Notes: generated by a model from the letters alone, not told the origin. Numbered from the stretch's first letter, positions 51,931 through 62,532 are shown. The stretch: 64,000 nt of DNA from Bacteroidota bacterium (GCA_023387965.1 JAEWHE010000010.1:62001-126000); one strand, 5' to 3'. Numbers and translations are program-made.

Positions 51931-54900
51931 TTAAAAATTATATTCTTCTTTTGTTGACAACAATTCGTGGTACTCGTCTTTAGATCCTACAATCACGTTA
52001 TCGTATTCTCTCATACCAGTTCCTGCCGGAATTCTGTGTCCTACGATTACATTTTCTTTTAATCCTTCAAGTGCATCCACTTTTCCTGCAACAGCAGCTT
52101 CGTTCAATACTTTCGTTGTTTCCTGGAACGATGCCGCAGAAATAAACGATTTAGTTTGTAACGACGCTCTTGTAATACCTTGTAAAATTGGAGTAGCAGT
52201 TGCTGTAACTACATCTCTGGCTACTACTTGGTTTTTGTCGCTTCGTTTCAACAATGAATTTTCGTCTCTCAACTGACGTGGTGTGATGATTTGTCCTGGT
52301 TTCAAATTATCTGAATCTCCAGCATCTTCTACCACTTTCATTCCGTATAACTTGTCGTTTTCGTAAATGAAATCTTTTGTATGAATCAATTGATCTTCTA
52401 AGAACAAAGTATCTCCCGGATCTTGAACCTGAACTTTACGCATCATTTGGCGAATTACAACTTCAAAGTGTTTGTCGTTGATTTTTACACCTTGTAAACG
52501 GTAAACTTCCTGAATTTCGTTAACCAAATACTGTTGAACAGCCGATGGTCCTTGGATTCTCAAGATATCGTCTGGCGTGATTGCTCCGTCAGACAATGGC
52601 ATTCCTGCTTTTACGAAGTCATTTTCTTGAACTAAAATTTGGCTTGACAATTTCACAAGATATTTCTTGATTTCGCCAAATTTAGACTCGATGATGATTT
52701 CACGGTTACCACGTTTAATTTTTCCGAAAGAAACCACTCCGTCGATTTCAGAAACAACTGCTGGATTCGAAGGATTACGAGCCTCAAGAAGCTCGGTAAT
52801 TCTTGGAAGGCCTCCGGTAATATCGCCAGCTTTAGATGAACGACGAGGAATTTTTACTAAAACTTTACCCGCTTTAATTTTTTCTCCGTTTTCTACCATC
52901 AAGTGAGCTCCAACTGGTAAGTTGTATGATCTAATCAACTCATTATCTTTTCCGTAGATTAATAATGTAGGGATTAATTTTTTATTTCTTCCTTCAGAAA
53001 TTACTTTTTCTTGGAAACCTGTTTGCTCATCGATTTCAACTTGGAAAGTTTGTCCTTGTTCCAAATCTTCATAAGCAACTTTTCCTGTAAATTCTGAAAT
53101 AATTACACCATTATATGGATCCCATTTACAGATAGTGGTTCCTCTTTCTACTACATCGCCATCTTTTACGAAGATGCTTGAACCGTAAGGAATGTTGTGC
53201 GTGTTTAACACAATTCCGGTTTTAACATCTACTAATTTCAATTCTGTTGAACGAGAAATTACAATATCAGTAGTATTTCCGTCAAGGTCTTCACCTTTAA
53301 CCGTTTTAAGATCTTCAATTTCTAGACGACCGCTGAATTTTGTTGTAATGCTTGACTCTTCAGACAAACCTCCTGCAACCCCTCCAACGTGGAAGGTACG
53401 AAGTGTTAACTGAGTTCCCGGCTCTCCAATTGATTGAGCAGCGATTACTCCAACTGCTTCACCTTTTTGAGTCATTCTTCCGGTTGCCAAGTTTCTTCCG
53501 TAACATTTAGCACAAATTCCTTTTTCTGCTTCACAAGTTAATGGCGAACGAACTTCTACTTTTTCAATAGGAGATTCATCAATTAATTTTACGATAGCTT
53601 CCGTAATTTGGTCACCTCCTGATACAAGAACTTCGCTTGTTAACGGATTGATTACGTCTTGCAACGCCACACGACCTAAAATTCTTTCTCCTAAAGTTTC
53701 TACAACTTCTTCGTTTTTCTTCAAAGCTGTAACTTCAACACCACGTAAAGTTCCGCAATCTACGGTATTTACGATAACGTCTTGAGAAACGTCGTGTAGT
53801 CTTCTCGTTAAATATCCTGCATCGGCAGTTTTCAAAGCCGTATCCGCAAGACCTTTACGAGCACCGTGAGTAGAGATGAAATATTCTAAGATCGAAAGTC
53901 CTTCTTTAAAGTTAGATAAAATTGGGTTTTCGATAATTTCTCCACCACCTGCGGTTGATTTTTTCGGTTTAGCCATCAAACCACGCATTCCGGTTAACTG
54001 ACGAATCTGTTCTTTCGATCCACGAGCTCCAGAATCAAGCATCATATATACAGAGTTGAAACCTTGTTGGTCTTCTCTAATATTTTTCATTGCTAATTCT
54101 GTTAATTGCGCATTGGCAGAAGTCCAGATGTCAATAACTTGGTTATAACGTTCGTTGTTAGTGATAAGACCCATGTTATAGTTCATGGTAATTCCTTCTA
54201 CTTGCTCTCTTGCATCTGCAATTAAGGTTGTTTTTTGTTCAGGAATTCTAATATCACCTAATGAGAATGATAATCCACCACGGAAGGCAAATTTATATCC
54301 CATATCTTTCATATTGTCAAGGAAAGCAGCTGTTGTTGGAACATCTGTTACACTTAAAATATGACCGATAATGTCTCTCAACGATTTTTTGGTCAATACC
54401 TGGTTAATGTATCCTGCAGCTTGAGGTACTACTTCGTTGAAAAGTACACGTCCGGCTGTTGTTTGGATAATTTTGTACACTAACTCTCCGTTTTCGTTGA
54501 AATCTTTTGCTCTAATTTTCACGCGAGCATTCAATTCAACTCTTCCTTCGTTTAATGCAATATTTACTTCTTCAGCAGAATAGAAAGTCAAATCTTGACC
54601 TAAAATTTTGTGATCTTCTGTTGAAATACGCTCTTTGGTCATGTAATAAAGACCCAAAACCATGTCCTGAGAAGGTACAGTAATTGGAGCTCCATTAGCA
54701 GGATTCAAGATATTGTGAGAAGCCAACATCAATAATTGTGCTTCCAAAATAGCTTCTGGACCAAGAGGCAAGTGAACCGCCATCTGGTCACCATCGAAAT
54801 CCGCGTTAAATGCCGTACAAACTAACGGGTGAAGCTGAATTGCTTTTCCTTCAATTAATTTTGGCTGGAACGCCTGAATTCCCAAACGGTGCAAAGTTGG

Positions 54901-56232
54901 AGCACGGTTTAGCAATACCGGATGTCCTTTAATTACGTTTTCAAGAATATCCCAAACTACTGGTTCTTTTTTATCAATAATTTTTTTCGCAGACTTAACT
55001 GTTTTTACAATTCCTCTTTCGATTAATTTTCTGATAACGAAAGGTTTGTAAAGTTCTGCCGCCATGTCTTTTGGCAAACCACATTCGAATAATTTCAATT
55101 CTGGTCCAACGACGATTACCGAACGAGCAGAATAATCCACACGTTTACCCAAAAGGTTTTGACGGAAACGTCCTTGTTTTCCTTTTAATGAATCAGAAAG
55201 TGATTTTAATGGACGGTTAGATTCAGTTTTTACTGCTGAAGCTTTTCTTGTGTTGTCAAACAATGAATCTACTGATTCTTGTAACATACGTTTTTCGTTA
55301 CGCAAGATTACTTCTGGAGCTTTGATTTCCATCAATCTTTTTAAACGATTGTTACGGATGATTACTCTTCGGTATAAATCATTTAAATCTGATGTTGCAA
55401 AACGACCTCCATCAAGTGGCACCAACGGACGTAATTCTGGCGGGATTACCGGAACTACTTTCATGATCATCCACTCAGGACGGTTTTCACGGTTTTCGTT
55501 AGATTCGCGGAAAGATTCTACAACTTGAAGTCTTTTTAAAGCTTCAGTTTTACGTTGTTTAGAAGTTTCGTTGTTTGCCGCGTGTCTTAATTCGTAAGAA
55601 AGTTCGTCAAGGTCAATTCTTGCCAATAAATCCATGATACATTCAGCACCCATTTTGGCGATGAATTTATTTGGATCTGAATCATCTAAATATTGATTTT
55701 CCATCGGAAGGGTATCTAAAATGTTTAGATATTCTTCTTCGGTTAAAAAGTCAAGACGGTTTAGTGCATCTCCATCAGGTCCTTTTGCAATACCTGCTTG
55801 GATTACCACGTATCTTTCGTAATAAATAATCATATCCAATTTTTTAGACGGAAGTCCAAGGATATAACCAATTTTGTTAGGTAACGAACGGAAATACCAG
55901 ATGTGAGCGATTGGCACAACAAGGTTGATGTGTCCTACTCTATCACGACGTACTTTCTTTTCGGTTACTTCTACACCACAACGGTCACAAACGATTCCTT
56001 TGTAGCGAATTCTTTTATATTTTCCACAAGCACATTCGAAATCTTTTACTGGACCGAAAATTCTTTCGCAGAAAAGACCATCGCGTTCTGGCTTGTGTGT
56101 TCTGTAATTGATGGTTTCGGGCTTTAGCACCTCACCTCTTGATTCAGCAAGAATAGATTCTGGCGAAGCAAGACCAATTGAAATTTTGTTAAACCTTTTA
56201 ATTTGGTTTTTATCTTTATTTCTGTTCATCAT
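51931..56232 (-). CDS. rpoC: RNA polymerase subunit beta'
   Basis: The 1,433-residue catalytic subunit of RNA polymerase. The zinc-binding N-terminus is CACGKYKRIRYKGIVCDRCG, the active-site Mg motif is NADFDGDQMAVH, the trigger-loop region is near GMRGLMAKP, and the second zinc cluster includes CEAEKGICAKCYG. Length is typical of the phylum. The start has two adjacent methionines (56232 and 56229). It lies 100 nt downstream of rpoB. Confidence 0.99.
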   Translation of the reverse strand: MMNRNKDKNQIKRFNKISIGLASPESILAESRGEVLKPETINYRTHKPERDGLFCERIFGPVKDFECACGKYKRIRYKGIVCDRCGVEVTEKKVRRDRVGHINLVVPIAHIWYFRSLPNKIGYILGLPSKKLDMIIYYERYVVIQAGIAKGPDGDALNRLDFLTEEEYLNILDTLPMENQYLDDSDPNKFIAKMGAECIMDLLARIDLDELSYELRHAANNETSKQRKTEALKRLQVVESFRESNENRENRPEWMIMKVVPVIPPELRPLVPLDGGRFATSDLNDLYRRVIIRNNRLKRLMEIKAPEVILRNEKRMLQESVDSLFDNTRKASAVKTESNRPLKSLSDSLKGKQGRFRQNLLGKRVDYSARSVIVVGPELKLFECGLPKDMAAELYKPFVIRKLIERGIVKTVKSAKKIIDKKEPVVWDILENVIKGHPVLLNRAPTLHRLGIQAFQPKLIEGKAIQLHPLVCTAFNADFDGDQMAVHLPLGPEAILEAQLLMLASHNILNPANGAPITVPSQDMVLGLYYMTKERISTEDHKILGQDLTFYSAEEVNIALNEGRVELNARVKIRAKDFNENGELVYKIIQTTAGRVLFNEVVPQAAGYINQVLTKKSLRDIIGHILSVTDVPTTAAFLDNMKDMGYKFAFRGGLSFSLGDIRIPEQKTTLIADAREQVEGITMNYNMGLITNNERYNQVIDIWTSANAQLTELAMKNIREDQQGFNSVYMMLDSGARGSKEQIRQLTGMRGLMAKPKKSTAGGGEIIENPILSNFKEGLSILEYFISTHGARKGLADTALKTADAGYLTRRLHDVSQDVIVNTVDCGTLRGVEVTALKKNEEVVETLGERILGRVALQDVINPLTSEVLVSGGDQITEAIVKLIDESPIEKVEVRSPLTCEAEKGICAKCYGRNLATGRMTQKGEAVGVIAAQSIGEPGTQLTLRTFHVGGVAGGLSEESSITTKFSGRLEIEDLKTVKGEDLDGNTTDIVISRSTELKLVDVKTGIVLNTHNIPYGSSIFVKDGDVVERGTTICKWDPYNGVIISEFTGKVAYEDLEQGQTFQVEIDEQTGFQEKVISEGRNKKLIPTLLIYGKDNELIRSYNLPVGAHLMVENGEKIKAGKVLVKIPRRSSKAGDITGGLPRITELLEARNPSNPAVVSEIDGVVSFGKIKRGNREIIIESKFGEIKKYLVKLSSQILVQENDFVKAGMPLSDGAITPDDILRIQGPSAVQQYLVNEIQEVYRLQGVKINDKHFEVVIRQMMRKVQVQDPGDTLFLEDQLIHTKDFIYENDKLYGMKVVEDAGDSDNLKPGQIITPRQLRDENSLLKRSDKNQVVARDVVTATATPILQGITRASLQTKSFISAASFQETTKVLNEAAVAGKVDALEGLKENVIVGHRIPAGTGMREYDNVIVGSKDEYHELLSTKEEYNF

Positions 56233-56332
56233 AGTCGTAAACTTTTAAAGTCTGTGGTTGTTGGCTATTGGTTAATTGTTTTTTTGAAAAAATTTTCATT
56301 GGAAACAATCAACCAAAAACCGATCAACTATT

Positions 56333-59300
56333 TTATTCTTCTAATCTGATGTCTAATCCAAGACCTTTCAATTCGTGCATCAATACGTTGAATGATTCAG
56401 GAAGTCCTGGTTCTGGCATGGTTTCGCCTTTTACGATTGATTCGTAAGTTTTGGCTCTACCAATAACGTCATCGGATTTAACAGTCAAAATTTCGCGTAG
56501 TGTACTTGATGCTCCGTAAGCTTCGAGAGCCCAAACCTCCATCTCTCCAAAACGCTGACCTCCAAATTGTGCTTTACCTCCAAGAGGTTGTTGCGTAATC
56601 AATGAGTAAGGACCAATTGAACGTGCGTGCATTTTATCGTCAACCATGTGACCTAATTTCAGCATGTAAATTACTCCTACGGTTGCAGGTTGGTGGAATC
56701 TTTCTCCAGTTCCTCCATCGTATAAGTAAGTATGTCCGAATCTTGGAATTCCAGCTTCGTCTGTCAAGTCGTTGATTTGATCTAATGAAGCACCGTCGAA
56801 AATTGGAGTTGCGAATTTTTTGCCTAATTTTTGACCAGCCCATCCAAGAACTGTTTCATAAATTTGACCAATGTTCATACGCGAAGGTACCCCAAGTGGA
56901 TTCAAAACGATGTCAACCGGAGTTCCGTCTTCTAAGAACGGCATGTCTTCGTGACGAACAATTCTTGCCACAATACCTTTGTTCCCGTGACGTCCCGCCA
57001 TTTTATCACCCACTTTAAGTTTACGTTTTTTTGCAATGTAAACTTTTGCAAGTTTTAAAATTCCGGCTGGAAGTTCATCTCCAACGGTAATGGTGAATTT
57101 TTCTCTTCTCAATGCACCTTGCAAATCGTTTAATTTAATTTTATAGTTGTGAATTAAATCGTTAACTAATTTGTTAGTTTCATCGTCAGCAACCCATTGA
57201 CCTTTGCTTAAATGTGCAAAATCTTCAACAGCGTTTAGCATTTTTTGGGTATATTTTTTACCTTTTGGCAATACTTCTTCACCCAAATCGTTCATTACTC
57301 CTTGCGAAGTTTTTCCGTTTACGATATTGAAAAGTTTGTCAACTAATTTGTCTTTTAATTCAACAAATTTAGTTTCGAATTCCATTTCGAGTGCAGCCAA
57401 ATCATCTTTGTCTTTGCCTCTCTTACGTTTATCTTTAACGGCTCTTGCGAATAATTTTTTATCCAAAACAACACCGTGTAAAGAAGGTGACGCTTTTAAT
57501 GAAGCATCTTTTACGTCTCCAGCTTTGTCACCAAAGATTGCTCTTAAAAGTTTTTCTTCCGGAGTTGGATCTGATTCTCCTTTTGGAGTAATTTTTCCAA
57601 TCAAAATATCGCCAGGTTTTACTTCGGCACCAATTCTGATCATTCCGTTTTCATCTAAATCTTTCGTAGCTTCCTCAGAAACGTTAGGAATATCGTTAGT
57701 CAACTCCTCGTTACCTAATTTAGTATCTCTTACTTCCAAAGAATAATCATCTACGTGAATTGAGGTAAAGATGTCATCGCGAACTACTTTTTCAGAAATT
57801 ACAATTGCATCCTCGAAGTTATAACCTTTCCATGGCATAAATGCTACTTTAAGGTTTCTTCCTAATGCTAATTCTCCGTTTTGCGTAGCATATCCTTCAG
57901 ATAAAACTTGACCTTTAACAACTCTGTCGCCTTTTCTAACAATCGGTTTCAGGTTAATTGAGGTACTTTGGTTGGTTTTTCTGAATTTTATTAAATTGTA
58001 AGTTTTTTCATCAGAGTCAAAACTTACCATTCTTTCTTCTTCCGTTCTATCGTATTTAATGGTGATGATATTGGCATCAACATATTCTACAGTTCCGTTT
58101 CCTTCCGCATTGATTAATACTCTGGAATCAGACGCTACTTGTCTTTCTAAACCAGTACCAACGATTGGTGCTTCTGGTCTTAACAAAGGTACCGCCTGAC
58201 GCATCATGTTCGATCCCATCAAAGCACGGTTAGCATCATCATGCTCCAAGAATGGAATTAATGAAGCTGAAATAGAAGCGATTTGGTTTGGTGCAACGTC
58301 TGTGTAGTGAACTACATTTGGTTCTACAACCGGGAAATCACCTTCTTCACGAGCAATAACTCTTTCTGCAGTAATTTGCCCTGCATCAGACATTTCAATA
58401 TTTGCCTGAGCAATCATTTTGCCTTCTTCTTCTTCGGCACTCAAATAAATTGGTTCTGATGTTAAATCAACTTTACCATCAACCACTTTTCTATATGGAG
58501 TTTCGATGAATCCCATTCCGTTTACTTTGGCATAAACTCCAAGTGATGAAATCAAACCAATGTTTGGACCTTCGGGAGTTTCAATCGGACATAAACGACC
58601 GTAATGTGTATAGTGAACGTCACGAACCTCGAAACCTGCTCTTTCACGAGAAAGACCACCTGGTCCAAGAGCAGATAATCTACGTTTGTGCGTAATTTCT
58701 GCCAATGGATTGGTTTGATCCATAAATTGCGAAAGCTGGTTTGTTCCGAAGAATGAATTGATTACAGATGATAATGTTTTGGCATTAATCAAATCAATTG
58801 GTGTAAACACCTCGTTATCTCTAACGTTCATTCTCTCACGGATGGTTCTCGCCATACGAGCCAAACCAACACCAAATTGTGCCGAAAGTTGTTCTCCAAC
58901 TGTTCTTACACGACGGTTTGACAAGTGATCGATGTCATCAATCTCTGCTTTAGAGTTGATTAATTCGATTAGATATTTTACGATAGTGATGATATCTTCT
59001 TTGGTCAAAACTTGTTTGTCCATAGGAATATCAAGACTTAATTTTTTGTTCATTCTGTAACGACCTACTTCACCTAAATTGTAACGTTGGTCTGAGAAGA
59101 ATAATTTATCGATAATTCCACGAGCGGTTTCTTCATCAGGCGGTTCTGCGTTACGCAACTGACGGTAGATATGCTCAACAGCTTCTTTTTCAGAGTTTGT
59201 TGGATCTTTTTGAAGCGTGTTGTGGATAATAGCGTAATCAGCTTGGTTATTATCCTCTTTGTGTAAAAGAATTGTTTTTACGTTAGCTTCAATAATTTCT

Positions 59301-60145
59301 TCTACGTTGTCTTTATCGATAATGGTATCACGATCGAGAATAATTTCGTTACGCTCGATTGACACTACTTCTCCAGTATCTTCATCTACGAAATCTTCGT
59401 GCCAAGTGTTCAATACACGAGCCGCAAGTTTTCTTCCGATGTATTTTTTCAATCCGGTTTTTGACACTTTAATTTCTTCTGCAAGGTCAAAAATTTCTAG
59501 GATGTCTTTATCTCTTTCAAAACCAATAGCACGGAAAAGTGTGGTTACTGGTAATTTTTTCTTTCTATCGATGTAAGCGTACATGACATTGTTAATATCA
59601 GTAGCAAATTCGATCCACGAACCTTTAAAAGGAATTACACGTGCAGAATAAAGTTTAGTTCCATTGGCATGGAAAGATTGTCCGAAGAAAACACCTGGTG
59701 ATCTATGAAGCTGAGAAACAACAACGCGTTCTGCTCCATTGATTACAAATGTTCCGCTTGGCGTCATGTAAGGAATGGTTCCCAAATAAACGTCCTGAAC
59801 GATAGTTTCGAAATCTTCGTGTTCAGGATCGGTACAATATAATTTTAGACGTGCTTTAAGTGGCACGCTGTAAGTTAGTCCTCTCTCAATACATTCCTGA
59901 ATGGTATAACGTGGCGGATCAACGAAGTAATCCAGGAACTCCAATACAAATTGATTTCTGGTATCTGTAATTGGAAAATTTTCCATGAAGGTGTTATACA
60001 GTCCTTCATTGCCTCTTTCGTCTGATTTGGTTTCCAATTGGAAAAAATCTTTGAACGATTTCACCTGAATATCAAGAAAATCTGGATATTGTGGGATGTT
60101 TTTTGTCGAGGCGAAATTCAATCTTTCAGTCTGATTTGTTATCAT
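56333..60145 (-). CDS. rpoB: RNA polymerase subunit beta
   Basis: The 1,270-residue beta subunit. The N-terminus MITNQTERLNFASTK is the Flavobacteriaceae type. The rifampicin region NQLSQFMDQTNPLAEITHKR is intact, with His and Arg consistent with rifampicin sensitivity in other bacteria. GYNFEDAIVISE and the C-terminal GGQRFGEMEVWALEAYGAS are present. I prefer the ATG at 60145 over the immediately preceding one at 60148. A large hairpin lies between rplL and this gene. Confidence 0.99.
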   Translation of the reverse strand: MITNQTERLNFASTKNIPQYPDFLDIQVKSFKDFFQLETKSDERGNEGLYNTFMENFPITDTRNQFVLEFLDYFVDPPRYTIQECIERGLTYSVPLKARLKLYCTDPEHEDFETIVQDVYLGTIPYMTPSGTFVINGAERVVVSQLHRSPGVFFGQSFHANGTKLYSARVIPFKGSWIEFATDINNVMYAYIDRKKKLPVTTLFRAIGFERDKDILEIFDLAEEIKVSKTGLKKYIGRKLAARVLNTWHEDFVDEDTGEVVSIERNEIILDRDTIIDKDNVEEIIEANVKTILLHKEDNNQADYAIIHNTLQKDPTNSEKEAVEHIYRQLRNAEPPDEETARGIIDKLFFSDQRYNLGEVGRYRMNKKLSLDIPMDKQVLTKEDIITIVKYLIELINSKAEIDDIDHLSNRRVRTVGEQLSAQFGVGLARMARTIRERMNVRDNEVFTPIDLINAKTLSSVINSFFGTNQLSQFMDQTNPLAEITHKRRLSALGPGGLSRERAGFEVRDVHYTHYGRLCPIETPEGPNIGLISSLGVYAKVNGMGFIETPYRKVVDGKVDLTSEPIYLSAEEEEGKMIAQANIEMSDAGQITAERVIAREEGDFPVVEPNVVHYTDVAPNQIASISASLIPFLEHDDANRALMGSNMMRQAVPLLRPEAPIVGTGLERQVASDSRVLINAEGNGTVEYVDANIITIKYDRTEEERMVSFDSDEKTYNLIKFRKTNQSTSINLKPIVRKGDRVVKGQVLSEGYATQNGELALGRNLKVAFMPWKGYNFEDAIVISEKVVRDDIFTSIHVDDYSLEVRDTKLGNEELTNDIPNVSEEATKDLDENGMIRIGAEVKPGDILIGKITPKGESDPTPEEKLLRAIFGDKAGDVKDASLKASPSLHGVVLDKKLFARAVKDKRKRGKDKDDLAALEMEFETKFVELKDKLVDKLFNIVNGKTSQGVMNDLGEEVLPKGKKYTQKMLNAVEDFAHLSKGQWVADDETNKLVNDLIHNYKIKLNDLQGALRREKFTITVGDELPAGILKLAKVYIAKKRKLKVGDKMAGRHGNKGIVARIVRHEDMPFLEDGTPVDIVLNPLGVPSRMNIGQIYETVLGWAGQKLGKKFATPIFDGASLDQINDLTDEAGIPRFGHTYLYDGGTGERFHQPATVGVIYMLKLGHMVDDKMHARSIGPYSLITQQPLGGKAQFGGQRFGEMEVWALEAYGASSTLREILTVKSDDVIGRAKTYESIVKGETMPEPGLPESFNVLMHELKGLGLDIRLEE

Positions 60146-60343
60146 CAATGGACAAAATTTTGATTAAAAAAAAGTAGTTATTTTGTGTAAAACACTGTTT
60201 AGTTAATACTTTCTTTTTAAAATCGATACATCTTGAAAAATGACCTGATGGTGCATTTTCTGTCTTCGTATTGATTAAAAACTTTTTCGTATTTTAAACT
60301 TATTTTATAATAAAACCATATATAATTTTATTATACGAAAAAT

Positions 60344-60382
60344 GGTTTAGGCCTTTGGATGGGATATCCAAGGCCTAAACCT
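60344..60382 (-). terminator. Attenuator-like hairpin between rplL and rpoB
   Basis: GGTTTAGGCC-TTGGAT and ATCC-AA-GGCCTAAACC form a stem of about 16 bp with one bulge, followed on the minus strand by ATTTTTCG. It sits 22 nt after the rplL stop and about 200 nt before rpoB, the position of the classic rplL-rpoB partial terminator in other bacteria. Confidence 0.7.
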
Positions 60383-60403
60383 AGTTCTTGTAAACTGGTA
60401 AAC

Positions 60404-60775
60404 TTATTTAAGCTCAACAACAGCTCCAGCTTCTTCCAAAGCTTTCTTAAGACCTTCTGCCTCATCTTTAGAAACACCTTCTTTGATGTTAGATGGAGCA
60501 CCGTCAACGATGTCTTTAGCTTCTTTAAGACCAAGTCCTGTTAATTCTTTAACAGCTTTTACTACTGCTAATTTAGAAGCTCCAGCATCTTTCAATACTA
60601 CTGTAAATTCTGATTGCTCTTCTGCAGCAGCACCAGCATCACCACCACCAGAAACTACAACCGCAGCTGCAGCTGGCTCGATACCATACTCGTCTTTTAA
60701 AATTGTTGCTAAATCGTTAACCTCTTTTACTGTTAAGTTAACTAATTGTTCTGCGAATTGTTTCAAATCTGCCAT
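60404..60775 (-). CDS. rplL: Ribosomal protein L7/L12
   Basis: A 123-residue stalk protein that recruits translational GTPases. The N-terminal dimerisation helices (LKQFAEQLVNLTVKEVNDLA) are followed by an Ala/Gly-rich hinge (AAAVVVSGGGDAG) and the C-terminal domain with GLKEAKDIVDGAP. Length is standard. It is 55 nt downstream of rplJ in the usual L10-L12 order. Confidence 0.98.
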   Translation of the reverse strand: MADLKQFAEQLVNLTVKEVNDLATILKDEYGIEPAAAAVVVSGGGDAGAAAEEQSEFTVVLKDAGASKLAVVKAVKELTGLGLKEAKDIVDGAPSNIKEGVSKDEAEGLKKALEEAGAVVELK

Positions 60776-60830
60776 TTTTTCTATCGTTTAAGATTTTTTT
60801 TAAATATAATTGTAATTTGTGCGTACTTGA

Positions 60831-61331
60831 TTAAGCCTCTGCTCCTTCTTCGTCTTTGAATTGGTTTTTAAGAGCTGAAATAACTCTTTGTGCAGGAGAC
60901 TGAAGTAATCCGATGATTTCTCCGATAACCTCTTCTTTAGATTTAAGAGAAGCTAATGAATCAAGAAGGTTATCACCGATGTAAATTTCTTCATTGATAT
61001 AAGCTCCTTTAAAAACTGGTTTATCAGATTTTTTACGGAATTCTTTGATAATTTTTGCAGGCGCGTTCGCAACGTCAGCAATTAAAATAGAAGTGTTTCC
61101 TTTCAACACTTCTGGCAATTCGCCATAGTTGTTGGTTGAAGCTTCCATTGCTTTTCCAAGCAAAGTGTTTTTTACAACTTCTAATTTAATTCCAGCTTTG
61201 AAACAAGCTCTACGAAGATTTGAAGTAGTTTCTGCATTTAAGCCAGAAATATCTGCTACATAAACAATATTAGTACCAGCTAACTGTGCAGTTAAATCTT
61301 CAATCGCGATTGATTTTTCTTCTCTAGTCAT
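60831..61331 (-). CDS. rplJ: Ribosomal protein L10
   Basis: A 166-residue protein forming the base of the ribosomal stalk and binding L7/L12 dimers through its C-terminal helix. Visible motifs are YVADISGLNAETTSNLR and KNTLLGKAMEA near the N-terminus and a helical tail ending ALKNQFKDEEG. It lies 22 nt after rplA. No separate L10-binding leader can be recognised in this short gap. Confidence 0.97.
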   Translation of the reverse strand: MTREEKSIAIEDLTAQLAGTNIVYVADISGLNAETTSNLRRACFKAGIKLEVVKNTLLGKAMEASTNNYGELPEVLKGNTSILIADVANAPAKIIKEFRKKSDKPVFKGAYINEEIYIGDNLLDSLASLKSKEEVIGEIIGLLQSPAQRVISALKNQFKDEEGAEA

Positions 61332-61353
61332 ACTAAAAATTTTTAACTACCAA

Positions 61354-62043
61354 TTATACTGCTTTAGGATCTAAAGCAATAGCAGGACTCATTGTTGATG
61401 AGATGTGGATACTCTTAATGTAAGTACCTTTCGCTGCAGTTGGTTTCATTTTGATTAATGTTTGAATAATTTCATGCGCATTCTCGGTAATCATGTCAGC
61501 TCCAAATGAAACTCTTCCGATTCCAGCATGAACGATACCAGTTTTATCAACTTTAAAGTCAATTTTACCAGCCTTAACTTCTTGAACAGCTTTCGCTACA
61601 TCCATAGTAACAGTTCCGGTTTTAGGATTTGGCATAAGACCCCTTGGTCCTAAAACTCTACCCAATGGACCTAATTTACCCATAACAGCAGGCATTGTGA
61701 TGATTACATCAACATCTGTCCAACCGTCTTTGATTTTTTGTAAATAATCATCCAAACCTACGTGATCTGCACCAGCTGCTTTAGCTTCAGCTTCTTTATC
61801 TGGAGTTACAAGAGCCAAAACTCTTACATCTTTACCAGTTCCGTGAGGCAATGTTACTACACCTCTTACCATTTGATTTGCTTTTCTTGGATCTACGCCC
61901 AATTTTACAGCGATATCAACAGACTCATCAAATTTTGCAGAAGCAACTGTTTTGATAAGTTCAGAAGCATCTTTTAAAGAATATAATTTATTCTTTTCGA
62001 TTTTCGATGCTGCCTCTTTTTGTTTTTTAGTCAATTTTGCCAT
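61354..62043 (-). CDS. rplA: Ribosomal protein L1
   Basis: A 229-residue large-subunit protein of the L1 stalk, in many bacteria also a repressor of its own mRNA. The L1 signature MPAVMGKLGPLGRVLGPRGL and MPNPKTGTVT are present, as is VKLGVDPRKANQMVRG near the N-terminus. It starts 8 nt after rplK, so the pair is certainly one message. Confidence 0.98.
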   Translation of the reverse strand: MAKLTKKQKEAASKIEKNKLYSLKDASELIKTVASAKFDESVDIAVKLGVDPRKANQMVRGVVTLPHGTGKDVRVLALVTPDKEAEAKAAGADHVGLDDYLQKIKDGWTDVDVIITMPAVMGKLGPLGRVLGPRGLMPNPKTGTVTMDVAKAVQEVKAGKIDFKVDKTGIVHAGIGRVSFGADMITENAHEIIQTLIKMKPTAAKGTYIKSIHISSTMSPAIALDPKAV

Positions 62044-62051
62044 GTTTTTTC

Positions 62052-62492
62052 TTAATTAGAAGGAGCATCTCCAGTTACTGTAATACCCATAGATCTTGCA
62101 GTTCCAGCAATCATACTCATTGCAGACTCTAATGTAAATGCATTTAAGTCAGCCATTTTGTCTTCAGCGATTGCTTTAATTTGATCCATAGTAACTTTTG
62201 CTACTTTTTTACGGTTTGGTTCTCCAGAACCTCCTTTTAATTTCGCAGCTTCTAACAATTGAACAGCAGCGGGTGGCGTTTTTACAACAAAGTCAAACGA
62301 CTTGTCTTTGTACACAGTAATTTGTACAGGCAAAACTTTACCAGGTTTATCTTGGGTTCTTGCATTAAATTGCTTACAGAACTCCATGATGTTAACTCCA
62401 GCAGCTCCCAGAGCAGGTCCAACCGGTGGCGAAGGGTTCGCGGCACCTCCCTTAACTTGTAGTTTAACTACTTTACTAATCTCTTTAGCCAT
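62052..62492 (-). CDS. rplK: Ribosomal protein L11
   Basis: A 146-residue protein of the GTPase-associated centre. The proline-rich N-terminal loop PSPPVGPALGAAGVNIMEFC and the C-terminal rRNA-binding domain ending MIAGTARSMGITV are intact. A hairpin with a U-run (62497-62532) lies directly upstream of its start, between nusG and rplK. Confidence 0.98.
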   Translation of the reverse strand: MAKEISKVVKLQVKGGAANPSPPVGPALGAAGVNIMEFCKQFNARTQDKPGKVLPVQITVYKDKSFDFVVKTPPAAVQLLEAAKLKGGSGEPNRKKVAKVTMDQIKAIAEDKMADLNAFTLESAMSMIAGTARSMGITVTGDAPSN

Positions 62493-62496
62493 TGTT

Positions 62497-62532
62497 TAAA
62501 AAAATTTACACTTTCAGTGGAAGCAGAAAGTG
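62497..62532 (-). promoter_or_regulatory. Hairpin with U-run between nusG and rplK
   Basis: CACTTTC (62526-62532 on the minus strand) pairs with GAAAGTG (62509-62515) across a 10-nt loop and is followed by TAAATTTTTTT, then the rplK ATG. It looks like a weak terminator or attenuator controlling flow from secE-nusG into the ribosomal protein genes. Confidence 0.55.

Noticed and set aside
57204..57746. A 180-codon open frame antisense to rpoB
   Set aside because: It lies wholly inside rpoB, has no recognisable domain, and its length follows from codon use of the opposite strand.
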